Part shown: in pieces, positions 14,189 to 22,926 of the stretch
How positions within the stretch are numbered: the stretch's first letter is position 1
Layout: the number at the start of each line of letters is the position of its first letter
Source: Bacteroidetes Order II. bacterium
Lineage (GTDB): Bacteria > Bacteroidota > Rhodothermia > Rhodothermales > UBA2364
Length of the DNA: 64,000 bases
Reading direction: 5' to 3'
Assembly: GCA_016788705.1 (NCBI GenBank)
Contig: JAEUSQ010000039.1
Location: 1 to 64,000, forward strand
The notes under the pieces: generated by a model
Told to the model about the DNA's origin: nothing
Databases searched by the model: none
The model's input: the letters and a program-made list of their open reading frames with translations, nothing else
Position numbers and translations under genes: made by a program

Positions 14189-14302
14189 ACCACGAACTCA
14201 ACGGGTTACACAGGATTCTAACAGAACAAAATTCCTGAAAACCTTCCGGCAGCCGCTTTCTATTGTTATCTTGTGAAACCCCAAACACCAAACCCATAGG
14301 CC

Positions 14303-14767
14303 ATGCACACATTCACGGCAGAATTGATCCGACCGGAAGATCCTGGAACATGGACCTTTATCGTGATGCCCTTTAGTGTGGAAGAAACGTATGGTGTTCG
14401 GTCTCAATTTAAAGTTAGGGGTATCATAGATGAGGTGGAGTTTGCAGGGACCCTCATGCCACGCGGCGATGGAACCCATTTTCTTGTCATTAAACAGGCT
14501 TTACGCGAAAAAATTGGCAAAGAAAAAGGTGACTTTGTGCAAGTGGAGTTAGAACCAGATTCGGGTCTTCGCGAGGTAACAATTCCGGCTGATCTGGACC
14601 TTGCCCTTAAACTAAAGCCTGAAGCACTGACACGGTTCAATACCTTGGCCTACAGCCACAAAAAGGAATATATTGATTGGATCGAAGGTGCAAAACGTGC
14701 ATCTACACGGCAAAATAGAATTATTAAAACCCTTGAAAAAATTGAACTTGGCGAACGATTAAAGTGA
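14303..14767 (+). CDS. DUF1905 + YdeI/OmdA-type protein
   Basis: 154 aa. Residues 1-90 form a small beta barrel of the DUF1905 type (TFTAELIRPEDPGTWTFIVMP, KVRGIIDEVEFAGTLMPRGDG). Residues ~100-150 carry the helical OmdA/YdeI-like end (FNTLAYSHKKEYIDWIEGAKRASTRQNRIIKTLE). The family is widespread and its role is poorly defined. Its TGA overlaps the GTG start of the next gene. Confidence 0.85.
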   Translation: MHTFTAELIRPEDPGTWTFIVMPFSVEETYGVRSQFKVRGIIDEVEFAGTLMPRGDGTHFLVIKQALREKIGKEKGDFVQVELEPDSGLREVTIPADLDLALKLKPEALTRFNTLAYSHKKEYIDWIEGAKRASTRQNRIIKTLEKIELGERLK

Positions 14768-15729
14768 TTCCTTACGCGCTCCGCACCAAAATACGAACGA
14801 CAAGCCTCTCGGTTTGCCTTGTGGCTGGGCTTCTTTTCTCGTTAGGAGTGGCTTTCCTGCCTGCCCCTCGGCCCTACGTCATGGTCTTAGGCATTGCCCA
14901 AGATGCGGGTTATCCACAAGCGGGTTGTGAAAAGCAATGTTGCAAACCCTTCTGGCAAGGAAAGGCCACACGGAAATTGGTGACATCCCTAGCATTGGTG
15001 GATCCTGCTTTTGGAAAAGCCTATTTATTTGATGCAACACCCGATTTTCCAGCACAACTACAGCGACTACGAACCCAACTACAAAAAAGTGAACCGTGGT
15101 TACCTGATGGTATTTTTTTGACCCATGCCCACATTGGGCACTACACCGGACTCATGCATCTGGGCCGTGAAGTAATGGGCGCAAAGGAGATTCCTGTTTT
15201 TGCAATGCCTAAAATGAAGGTTTTTCTTGCCGCAAATGGCCCTTGGCAACAATTGATTGCCCTGCAAAACATCCGACTAAATCCCCTCAAACAAGATACG
15301 GCCACCGTTCTTCGCCTTGGTTTACAGGTACGCCCCATCCTCGTGCCGCACCGAGATGAGTATAGCGAGACCGTTGGTTTCAGCATTGAGCATGGAGACC
15401 GTAAACTGTTGTTTATTCCAGATATAGACAAATGGGAAAAATGGGAGCGCTCCTTATCTACAGAACTGAAGGAGGTTCAAACAGCACTTTTAGATGGAAC
15501 CTTTTTCCGGAATGGAGAACTGCCCAACCGAGATATGAGCGAGGTACCACACCCCTTTGTCGCTCAAACGATGACCTTGCTAAAAAACGCCTCGACTCGG
15601 GAACGTAAAAAAGTGGTTTTTATCCATTTTAATCACACCAACCCCTTGCTACGTGATGCTCAAGCACGAAAAGAAGTCATTCGCGCAGGTTTTGGGGTTG
15701 CCGAAGAATTACAACTTTTCTCCCTTTAG
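14764..15729 (+). CDS. MBL-fold metallo-hydrolase, PqqB-like, exported
   Basis: 321 aa starting with GTG in a 4-base GTGA overlap with the upstream stop. An N-terminal hydrophobic segment (~12-32) looks like a signal peptide or anchor. PqqB-like features: VLGIAQDAGYPQAGCEKQCC near 40-60, a metal site THAHIGHYTG (~120) where the usual HxHxDH reads HAHIGH, then LVPHRDEYSETVGF and FIPDIDKWE. The Asp of HxHxDH is Gly here, so metal binding may differ. No other pqq gene is near, so PQQ synthesis is unlikely. Confidence 0.83.
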   Translation: MIPYALRTKIRTTSLSVCLVAGLLFSLGVAFLPAPRPYVMVLGIAQDAGYPQAGCEKQCCKPFWQGKATRKLVTSLALVDPAFGKAYLFDATPDFPAQLQRLRTQLQKSEPWLPDGIFLTHAHIGHYTGLMHLGREVMGAKEIPVFAMPKMKVFLAANGPWQQLIALQNIRLNPLKQDTATVLRLGLQVRPILVPHRDEYSETVGFSIEHGDRKLLFIPDIDKWEKWERSLSTELKEVQTALLDGTFFRNGELPNRDMSEVPHPFVAQTMTLLKNASTRERKKVVFIHFNHTNPLLRDAQARKEVIRAGFGVAEELQLFSL

Positions 15730-16142
15730 GAATCTTTCTACTTTAACCATACTCAATAGTTTGGCACCTTTTGATGAACAAGGACATAGCTTTTGTATGA
15801 ATAAAACTTGTATGAACATTACCACCCCCTATCGTTTTTGAAAACATCCTAAATCTAATAAAAACAAATAACTAAATTAAAAAAGATTACTGGGGTATCT
15901 AAAGTAACGTGAGGTTGAGGCCAACGGGAGTAGAAAAACAGCATTTTTGACGCAATGGGAGGGTTTTTTATGAAGCCGTAATGTACGGCGCACCATTTCA
16001 GACCCCTTTAAGGCTTTGATTGATTTGTTGGAAGCCGGATTTAGCGTAATAGGCAAACAATGTTGTTGTAATCATGTTTAGTAACTTTGTACTAAATCAT
16101 CTACTTTAATATATAGATTTACCAGAAAACTTTCTTTATCTT
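15730..16142. other. Intergenic DNA left of the IS element
   Basis: No gene seen. It contains the left copy of a 15-bp inverted repeat (15906-15920) and a GCCGT/ACGGC hairpin near 15974-15988. From 15906 to the IS it appears to be the left part of an older inserted segment. Confidence 0.5.
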
Positions 16143-17202
16143 TAGGACTTTCGCTTGCGAAAAAAATTGCATAGTTTAGCGTGATAATAACGAAGAAAGA
16201 CTACATAGAGTACTTATTAAGTACGCCGTACAATTATACATGTACGAATATGGCGGAGCATAAAGATCAAGTAAGTCATGATGTTGTCAGTGATTTTTTG
16301 CGTCAGTCGAAGTTTACCCCGACCGAACTATGGAATGTAGTAAGCAGTCACATCCAAGATGATGAGAACTCTGTGATCATATTAGATGACAGTGTACAGG
16401 ACAAGCGGTACTCGAAACTTCATAGAATTAGTCACGCGGCAGTATTCGGGGAACGAACATGGCCTCATAAAGGGCATAGGCCCTGTGAACCTGGTTCATT
16501 CAACGGGAAACGAGGGTGATTTTTGGCCGATAGACTATCGGATATATCACCCCGAAACGGACGGCAAGAGCAAGAATGATCACTTTCAGGAGATGTTCAA
16601 ACGCCTGAACACTCACCAAAACATCAAGGCCCGAACCATTCTTTTTGACTCCTGGTATGCTTCTGTCAGCAATCTGAAGCTGATTAACGCTGCCGGTTGG
16701 ACGTTTTTCACCACACTGAAAAGCAACCGTCAGGTCAGTATCAGTCGGGAAGCAGGCTATAAGGCGGTGTCTAATATGGATTTTGATGAAAAGGCGCTTA
16801 TGCCAGGCATTTGGGTCAAATTGAAGCCCCCCCCCTTTTAAGGTGAAGTTATTCAAGCTGGTTGCCACAAACGGCGACATTGACTGGGTGATAACCAACA
16901 GTCCAGCCCCCTCTGTAAACCGGTTCGTCGTTGAGAACAAGAACGAAAACAGGTGGCAGGTGGAGGACTTCCACAGAGGATTCAAACAATTGACCGGATC
17001 GAAAAAATGCCAATGACGAAAAGCCTGCTCTCAAAGAAACCATTTGTCATGCTGCTATCACGCATGGATTTCGCTCCATGTTATGACTAAACAGATGCGA
17101 AAAACCATTTATCAAGTTCGTAAAGAACTCTTTTCTCAATACTTATGTGCACAACTTAAAAATCCATCCATCAAAGCAATTTGCTGACAAGCGAAAGTCC
17201 TA
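16143..17202 (+). mobile_element. IS701-family insertion sequence (inactive)
   Basis: Perfect 15-bp terminal inverted repeats TAGGACTTTCGCTTG (16143-16157) and CAAGCGAAAGTCCTA (17188-17202). The pentamer ATCTT flanks both ends (16138-16142 and 17203-17207), which looks like the target duplication. Length 1060 bp. It holds one transposase gene that is broken in three places. Confidence 0.85.
16181..17187 (+). pseudogene. IS701-family transposase, disrupted by two frameshifts and a stop
   Basis: It begins with GTG at 16181 (MIITKKDYIEYLLSTP). The first part reads to DDSVQDKRYSK; an extra base near 16422 (AAACTTC) shifts the frame, and QYSGNEHGLIKGIGPVNLVHS continues in another. A second shift falls in a nine-C run near 16828-16837, after which FKVKLFKLVATNGDIDWVITN resumes. 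Near 17011-17016 a TGA replaces the expected Cys codon in KKCQCRKA, and similarity continues to the TGA at 17185. The DDE-type core is all present, so the damage is recent, but three lesions make programmed frameshifting unlikely. Confidence 0.88.
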
Positions 17203-17224
17203 ATCTTGTAAGTACGTTGGGAGG

Positions 17225-17273
17225 AAGGTTTTATGATTGTGTCAATTGCGATTTGTTCACAAGATAAAACCTT
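17225..17273. terminator. Strong hairpin right of the IS
   Basis: AAGGTTTTAT (17225-17234) pairs with ATAAAACCTT (17264-17273), with TGTG/CACA inside, followed on the plus strand by TCTCTTTTTG. It may end transcription leaving the inserted segment. Confidence 0.5.
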
Positions 17274-17373
17274 TCTCTTTTTGTAATATCCTCAACCTCG
17301 CGTTCTGTAGAGATGTGTAGCAAATAAATTCTTTCCCTGAAGGGCATAGTTTTAACTAAGTACTTAAAAAATA

Positions 17374-17434
17374 AAGCAACGTGTACCCAGATGAGCCGTC
17401 ACCCCGTCGGCCCTGTCTCTGGATATCCGTTGCT
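17374..17434 (-). terminator. prpE terminator with a structured loop
   Basis: On the minus strand AAGCAAC pairs with GTTGCTT and is followed by TTATTTTTT. The ~47-nt interior forms its own stem (CCAGA with TCTGG, and a CCG/CGG pair), so the terminator carries a large structured head. Confidence 0.7.
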
Positions 17435-17463
17435 TAACCGGGTATGGCTAGTTGATCGGTTAC

Positions 17464-19362
17464 TTACTCATGGGGATGTGCAAATCCCATTTGTGTTAGG
17501 TTTTCGGTGATTTCCTCCAGAATGGTAGGATCATCAATCGTTGCAGGAACTTTATATTCCTCGCCATCTGCAATTTTTTTAATGGTTCCCCGCAGGATTT
17601 TACCGGATCGGGTTTTCGGCAAGCGCTTCACAACGGTCGCCAGTTTAAAGGCCGCAACTGGCCCAATTTTTTCGCGAACTAATTTCACCAATTCAGGAAC
17701 GATCACTTCAGCCGGACGCATCACCCCCGCTTTTAAGACCACCATTCCCATCGGAACTTCGCCTTTCAGGTCGTCTTTCACCCCAAATACAGCACATTCG
17801 GCCACATCGGGATGTGAAGCCAATACTTCTTCCATTGCACCCGTAGAAAGCCGGTGCCCTGCGACATTGATTATGTCATCTATTCGGCTCATAATCCATA
17901 GATATCCCTGCTCATCTATATATCCCGCATCACCTGTGAGATAATAACCATCATACATTGTCATATATGAATTCACAAAGCGGGCATCATTGTTCCATAG
18001 GGTCGGCAGACATCCGGGTGGCATAGGAAGTTTTACCACCACATTTCCAATGTCATTTACATCTTTTTGATTGCCCGAAATATCCAGTACTTGCACATCA
18101 TACCCCGGAACAGGCTTCGTCGCCGATCCTGGACGGATTTCAAATTGCTCGATACCGAGACAATTCGCGGAAATAGGCCAACCCGTTTCGGTTTGCCACC
18201 AATGGTCAATTACCGGAACCTTGAGTTGGTCCATAGACCAGATCAGGGTATCAGGATCGCACCGTTCACCTGCCAAAAAGAGGGTACGGAAGTGGCTCAA
18301 ATCGTATTTTGCCAAATGGGTGGCATTGGGATCTTCCCGCTTGATGGCGCGAATGGCGGTAGGGGCCGTAAACAAGACCGATACGTTATGATCAGCGATC
18401 ACCCGCCAAAACGCACCGGGATCGGGTGTACCTACGGGTTTTCCTTCAAATACTACGGTTGTACTTCCATTTAACAACGGCCCATAAACGATGTAAGAGT
18501 GCCCTACCACCCAGCCCACATCCGAAGCGGCCCAGAACACTTCACCGGGCTGCACATTATAAATGTACTTCATACTCCACTGTAAAGCGACCATATGGCC
18601 GCCATTATCGCGGACAATCCCTTTTGGAATTCCGGTAGTACCACTAGTGTAAAGGATGTACAGCGGATCGGTCGCTGCCACCGATACACATTCTGCGGGC
18701 TGGGCACTTTCACAAGCCGTCTCAAAATCCACATCGCGACCTTCTTGCATTTCGGCCTGCAATTGGGGGCGTTGCAGGATTAAGCAAGCATTTGGCTTGT
18801 GGGTAGAAAGGGAAATAGCTTCATCCAATAACGGTTTATAGGCAATAATACGTTGTACTTCTATGCCACAACTGGCAGAGACAATAACCTTTGGCTTGGC
18901 GTCATCAATCCGAGTAGCCAACTCATTTGCTGCAAACCCACCAAACACCACCGAATGAATGGCCCCAATCCGCGCACACGCTAACATAGCCATGACGGCT
19001 TCAGGAACCATCGGCATATAAATCAAGACCCGGTCTCCTTTTTCCACCCCCAATACACCAAGTGCGCCAGCTAATTTTGCCACCCGATCTCTTAATTCAC
19101 GATAGGTATAAGTTTTTTTTGAGTTTGTAACAGGGCTATCATAAATCAACGCATCCTGATCGGCACGTCCATTTTCTACATGTCGGTCTAAGGCATTGTA
19201 ACAGGTATTGGTTTCTGCTCCGTCGAACCACCTATAAAAGGGTGGGTTCATACGATTCAACACACGATCCCACTTCTTATACCAATGAATGCTTTCTGCG
19301 GCTTCGCCCCAAAACCCATCGGGGTCTTGGATGGAGCGATCATATATTGATTGATAACTCAT
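17464..19362 (-). CDS. prpE: Propionyl-CoA synthetase (AMP-forming, PrpE type)
   Basis: 632 aa. The sequence follows PrpE/ACSS3 rather than Acs: IHWYKKWDRVLNRMNPPFYRWFDG and TNTCYNALDRHVE near the start. ATP/AMP motifs YTSGTTGIPKG (~240) and WWQTETGWP; C-terminal [12 protein letters not shown] holds the catalytic Lys that is often controlled by acetylation. It converts propionate (possibly acetate or other short acids), CoA and ATP to acyl-CoA. It lies downstream of an MHS transporter, a small membrane protein and a porin on the same strand, so uptake and activation are linked. Three hairpin units separate it from those genes. Confidence 0.87.
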   Translation of the reverse strand: MSYQSIYDRSIQDPDGFWGEAAESIHWYKKWDRVLNRMNPPFYRWFDGAETNTCYNALDRHVENGRADQDALIYDSPVTNSKKTYTYRELRDRVAKLAGALGVLGVEKGDRVLIYMPMVPEAVMAMLACARIGAIHSVVFGGFAANELATRIDDAKPKVIVSASCGIEVQRIIAYKPLLDEAISLSTHKPNACLILQRPQLQAEMQEGRDVDFETACESAQPAECVSVAATDPLYILYTSGTTGIPKGIVRDNGGHMVALQWSMKYIYNVQPGEVFWAASDVGWVVGHSYIVYGPLLNGSTTVVFEGKPVGTPDPGAFWRVIADHNVSVLFTAPTAIRAIKREDPNATHLAKYDLSHFRTLFLAGERCDPDTLIWSMDQLKVPVIDHWWQTETGWPISANCLGIEQFEIRPGSATKPVPGYDVQVLDISGNQKDVNDIGNVVVKLPMPPGCLPTLWNNDARFVNSYMTMYDGYYLTGDAGYIDEQGYLWIMSRIDDIINVAGHRLSTGAMEEVLASHPDVAECAVFGVKDDLKGEVPMGMVVLKAGVMRPAEVIVPELVKLVREKIGPVAAFKLATVVKRLPKTRSGKILRGTIKKIADGEEYKVPATIDDPTILEEITENLTQMGFAHPHE

Positions 19363-19386
19363 AATATCAACGGTTTAACACAAAAA

Positions 19387-19626
19387 GAGGCAGCATTACC
19401 GGGGCGCGATCACCTTATAGTATAGCTGCCTCCCCCCTACATTGAATATATCTGTTTTGCAAAAAAATGGGCGGTTATAAAACCGTTGGATTTGTTTTTA
19501 CAACCGCCTTTTCCCCTGCATTGAATTTCTGATAGTGCAATTCAGGTTTTGAAAATACAGTGGTGGAGAGATATTGTCATCAAGACGCCATACCCACCAC
19601 CACCGTCCCCTGCATTGAATTTGTGC
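19387..19626 (-). repeat. Three tandem units: conserved 14-mer plus variable hairpin, upstream of prpE
   Basis: On the minus strand ATTCAATGCAGGGG occurs three times (19607-19620, 19513-19526, and 19434-19447 with one change). Each copy is followed by a hairpin of different sequence: GGTGGTGG/CCACCAC, GGCGGTT/AACCGCC and GAGGCAGC/GCTGCCTC. The last two are followed by T-runs, so they look like terminators. Spacing is 79 and 94 bases. The layout suggests sibling small RNAs with a shared 5' end, or repeated leader/attenuator units for prpE. Confidence 0.7.
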
Positions 19627-19633
19627 CTTGCGG

Positions 19634-19651
19634 CAGCGCAAACCACCGCAA
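19634..19651 (-). terminator. Hairpin after the small membrane protein gene
   Basis: TTGCGG and CCGCAA pair around a ~12-nt loop (about 19628-19651) just downstream of the 73-aa gene on the minus strand. No clear T-run follows, so it may be a processing or stabilising hairpin. Confidence 0.4.
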
Positions 19652-19667
19652 GACTAAGTTTTTGAAC

Positions 19668-19889
19668 TTAACTTTCTTCGTTGTATTCCCCTGTCAGCGA
19701 GTAATACCCAAACAAGACCAAACTTCCCACGATGATGGGCGTGAGCACGAGCAGAATGATCCACCCAAAGATCACATCGTCCATTGTTTCGCCGCCAATG
19801 CGCTTAAAACTGTCCACGACACGGTCGTATCCGGCATACAGACCCAGAGCGATCCAGACGACACCGAGGATTTTTTTAATCATATCCAT
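19668..19889 (-). CDS. Small two-helix membrane protein next to the MFS transporter
   Basis: 73 aa. A GGAG motif precedes the ATG. Two hydrophobic segments (~5-20 and ~40-65) flank a short polar loop. Small proteins of this kind commonly sit next to MFS transporters in Bacteroidota and may be accessory subunits. It lies 51 bases after the MFS gene and is probably co-transcribed. Confidence 0.8.
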   Translation of the reverse strand: MDMIKKILGVVWIALGLYAGYDRVVDSFKRIGGETMDDVIFGWIILLVLTPIIVGSLVLFGYYSLTGEYNEES

Positions 19890-19940
19890 GATTTTTCTCC
19901 AATTTAATTAGGTTTAACGTAAACAGAGATTGATGGCAGA

Positions 19941-21467
19941 TCACTCTTCATCAACGGCTTTGTTGGATAAATAGAGGGCACCAATTACCAGGCACACCCC
20001 TGCAATAATGATGGGGTACCACAATCCGGCGAGGTACGGCATGGGGGTTCCTGCTGTTTTTGCCTGTGTGACCAAGGCTGTTCCAATGAATGGCATCAGC
20101 CCACCAAAGATACCGTTTCCAATATGGTAAGGCAGCGACATAGAGGTGTAACGGATACGCGTGGGGAACAATTCGACCAAGAATGCGGCGATTGGCCCAT
20201 ACACCATTGTCACATAAATAACCTGGATAAGGATCAGGAAGATGAGCGTCCACTGCTGTCCAGAGGGCAGCGTAATCGCTTTTTTCACAACGGGTTTCTC
20301 GGCGGTTGTACTCCCTGCTGGCGTGGTCGTCGTTGTGGTTTCTTTAAATTTGGTTCCATCGGTATAGGAACGGGTCACCACTTTTTTCTCAACTTTATTG
20401 CCGTTTTCGGCGGTCGAATTGGTGACATCCGTTTTTTCACTACCTTCAACAACGGTTTTCTTGGTAAGATCGGCCGTGTCGTACATCATGGTATAGATAG
20501 GACGATAGGAGATAATGGCAAGTAGCATACCAGCCATCATAATCCATTTCCGGCCAATTTTATCCGAAAGCCAACCAAAAAGAACAAAGAATCCTGTTCC
20601 AAAGGCGAGGGCGTAAATCAAAATCCATGAAGCCTGTGCCGTATCAAGTGCCATGGTGTTTTGCATGAACGAGAGCGCATAAAACTGACCCGTGTACCAG
20701 ACAACCCCTTGCCCCATCACTGCACCCAAAAGCGCAAGCAAAACCATTTTCATGTTTTCTTTCTTGGTGAAAGACTCTTTCAATGGGTTTGTGGAAATTT
20801 TGCCCTCGGCCTTAATCTTGGTAAATGCTGGAGATTCAGCCATTTTGAGACGAATATAGATCGAAACCCCAACCAATAAGATCGAAATCCAGAAAGGAAT
20901 CCGCCATCCCCAGTCTTCAAACGCTTCTACTCCCAGTGCATTCCGGCACGTAAGAATCACGCCCAACGATAGGAAGAGTCCTAATGTTGCCGTGGTTTGA
21001 ATCCACGAGGTATATAACCCTCTTTTTCCAACTGGCGCGTGTTCGGCCACATAGGTTGCCGCACCGCCATATTCACCTCCCAATGCCAAGCCTTGAATCA
21101 GGCGAAGCACCAAGACAATAATGGGCGCAGCCATTCCAATGGATTCATATCCGGGAACCAAGCCAATCAAAAAGGTTGATCCCCCCATCAGAACTAGGGT
21201 TACGAGGAAGGTGTATTTCCGACCAACAATATCACCAAGACGTCCAAAGACTAGCGCACCAAACGGGCGTACCACAAATCCGGCTGCAAAGACGGCAAGC
21301 GCAGAAAGTAGAGCAGCAGTAGGATTTCCTTTAGGGAAAAACTGTGTCGAGATAATGGCTGCCAACGAGCCAAAGATATAAAAGTCGTACCATTCGATCA
21401 GGGTTCCTACCGAAGAGGCCCCAATGACAGTGCTTATGCCTTGACGGCTATGTGGAGAAGAGGACAT
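19941..21467 (-). CDS. MFS transporter of the metabolite:H+ symporter (MHS) type with a large soluble insert
   Basis: 508 aa, with about 12 membrane segments and the MHS-type start ASSVGTLIEWYDFYIFGSLAAI (~18-38), followed by FGRLGDIVGRKYTF and GLALGGEYGGAATYVAEHAP. Between the two halves, residues ~336-399 form a hydrophilic insert rich in Thr, Lys and Glu (KETTTTTTPAGSTTAEKPVVKK) that MHS members normally lack. Context (porin upstream, prpE and acs nearby) suggests a mono- or dicarboxylate such as acetate or propionate. The substrate is inferred. Confidence 0.87.
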   Translation of the reverse strand: MSSSPHSRQGISTVIGASSVGTLIEWYDFYIFGSLAAIISTQFFPKGNPTAALLSALAVFAAGFVVRPFGALVFGRLGDIVGRKYTFLVTLVLMGGSTFLIGLVPGYESIGMAAPIIVLVLRLIQGLALGGEYGGAATYVAEHAPVGKRGLYTSWIQTTATLGLFLSLGVILTCRNALGVEAFEDWGWRIPFWISILLVGVSIYIRLKMAESPAFTKIKAEGKISTNPLKESFTKKENMKMVLLALLGAVMGQGVVWYTGQFYALSFMQNTMALDTAQASWILIYALAFGTGFFVLFGWLSDKIGRKWIMMAGMLLAIISYRPIYTMMYDTADLTKKTVVEGSEKTDVTNSTAENGNKVEKKVVTRSYTDGTKFKETTTTTTPAGSTTAEKPVVKKAITLPSGQQWTLIFLILIQVIYVTMVYGPIAAFLVELFPTRIRYTSMSLPYHIGNGIFGGLMPFIGTALVTQAKTAGTPMPYLAGLWYPIIIAGVCLVIGALYLSNKAVDEE

Positions 21468-21533
21468 GAATTTATGGATTTAGGATGAACAAAATGTTCG
21501 TTTTAGGGAATCATACTTAGGAAAAAAGACAGA

Positions 21534-22763
21534 TCAGAAGAACACGTAGGCAGCAGCCAAAAGACGCATGTTCATAACAGCTCCATCATTTGCATTGTTG
21601 CTCACAATGGTTGGTGCGCCTTTGGCATCTCGGCCCGAGCCATATTCCGCACCCGTAAAATCTGCTTCGAGGGCCAACCGGAGTTTACCTGCATTGTGTA
21701 CGATGCGTGGAGATACCCGCCAAACATTGAGGATACTGCTTCCACGTGCATTATTGGTAAAGTCTTTGGTTGAGTTTGAGATCAAGTCCTCGGACGCACC
21801 ACTATTAACCAAGTAACCTGCAAAGAGACCTACGGACGTAGGCTTTTTGGTTTGTATATCCACCCAAGCAGTTGTGGTATTCAGGGCTGCATAAGTAGAG
21901 ACATTATTAACGGTTTCCTTTACCCAACCACCTACGGAAAGATGATCGCTCATATCGCCCCCATATGCACCTTTGGCCATAAAGGTCACTTTTTTGTTAT
22001 CTAATTTCAGATAAACATCTGCCGCGCCTGTCGAGATATTATCTGCCAGATTTGCCGGACGAAGGGTTTTATGCATGATGTCTGCCCCAAGGGTCAGGTC
22101 GCCAGATTTGGCCTGAAATCCCAATACAGCCGCTGGTAATACCGCTCTTTGCTGTGCTTTACGCCCCAAGCCAACCGTCTCAAAAACATCCCGCTGCTGC
22201 ATCAACGTTCCAACTAATTTAAAATTGGCGCTTGGTTTCAGGGCTAACTGAATCTGCGGATTGCGGGAGAAGGGTTGCATCGGCGCACCCGTATTAAAGT
22301 TCACCGTTCCCGGAAAAACACTACCGAACAGTGGTGACCATGTCTGGCCGATCAGTACTTCTTTTTTCTTCCATTCCATCTTGGCCCAAGCATGGCGCAA
22401 AACGTAATGGCTAATCGTGGCCTCGGAGGCACCAAAAAAATCGCCTTCAAAATAACCGGATACTTTTGCTCCCATTGCATCGGGCGCGGCGATTTTTCCG
22501 AACAGACGGGTTTGGAACATGGCAAACAATAAATTTGCATTGGCATTTTGGTCTTCATTGTTGCTCATGCTCTTTGCAGTAGGATATAGCAACAAATGGC
22601 CTTCCCGTGCTGAAGCCACCTGACGACTATCCAATATGCCATCAAACTTAACAAAACCACCAAAAGTTACGCCCGGCTGCTGGGCAAACAAGATGGGCAT
22701 TGATAGCCACATCAACATGAAAAAAGAAAGAAGCCTCTTCTGGGCAAATAGCTTTGGGAACAT
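21534..22763 (-). CDS. Outer-membrane porin, DcaP-like
   Basis: 409 aa from the ATG at 22763, which has GAGGA seven bases upstream. Signal peptide ~1-28 (LLSFFMLMWLSMPILFAQ). The mature protein starts GVTFGGFVKFDGILDSRQ and alternates beta strands to a terminal aromatic pair (AAAYVFF), the C-terminal signal for barrel assembly. DcaP-type porins admit small carboxylates. It heads the cluster porin, MHS transporter, small protein, prpE. Confidence 0.8.
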   Translation of the reverse strand: MFPKLFAQKRLLSFFMLMWLSMPILFAQQPGVTFGGFVKFDGILDSRQVASAREGHLLLYPTAKSMSNNEDQNANANLLFAMFQTRLFGKIAAPDAMGAKVSGYFEGDFFGASEATISHYVLRHAWAKMEWKKKEVLIGQTWSPLFGSVFPGTVNFNTGAPMQPFSRNPQIQLALKPSANFKLVGTLMQQRDVFETVGLGRKAQQRAVLPAAVLGFQAKSGDLTLGADIMHKTLRPANLADNISTGAADVYLKLDNKKVTFMAKGAYGGDMSDHLSVGGWVKETVNNVSTYAALNTTTAWVDIQTKKPTSVGLFAGYLVNSGASEDLISNSTKDFTNNARGSSILNVWRVSPRIVHNAGKLRLALEADFTGAEYGSGRDAKGAPTIVSNNANDGAVMNMRLLAAAYVFF

Positions 22764-22857
22764 GACGGATCCTCTTTTGTTTTGAGGATACAACAAAAGG
22801 GTAGCGCTCCTGCCACATTAAGAGCGATCTTTTGGTGTATCGTTATTGTTGAAAGGA

Positions 22858-22900
22858 CGGCTTGCATGGTTTCGTTGCCACACTTTTTCCATGCAAGTCG
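22858..22900. terminator. Strong hairpin between acs and the porin gene
   Basis: CTTGCATGG (22861-22869) pairs with CCATGCAAG (22889-22897), followed on the plus strand by TCGTTTTTG. Both neighbours are on the minus strand, so its direction is unexpected; it may shield the porin promoter. Confidence 0.5.
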
Positions 22901-22926
22901 TTTTTGTATTGTCTTCTGTGGTTAAA

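Larger units (their letters stand above)
15906..17304. mobile_element. Older segment bounded by 15-bp inverted repeats, interrupted by the IS701 copy
   Basis: AACGTGAGGTTGAGG (15906-15920) faces CCTCAACCTCGCGTT (17290-17304), matching at 14 of 15 positions. Removing the IS leaves about 340 bp with no gene, so this could be a MITE-like element or the worn ends of an older transposon. It contains a strong hairpin AAGGTTTTAT/ATAAAACCTT (17225-17273). No target duplication for it is obvious. Confidence 0.45.

Noticed and set aside
16386-16841. Programmed frameshifting in the IS701 transposase
   Set aside because: There are two separate shifts and an in-frame stop at a conserved Cys, which fits decay better than programming.
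17374-17434. A riboswitch at the prpE 3' side
   Set aside because: It lies downstream of the gene, has a terminator U-tract, and matches no aptamer I know.
19387-19626. Tandem motif upstream of prpE as CRISPR or integron attC sites
   Set aside because: Spacing is unequal, only a 14-mer is shared, no cas or integrase gene is near, and the hairpins end in T-runs.
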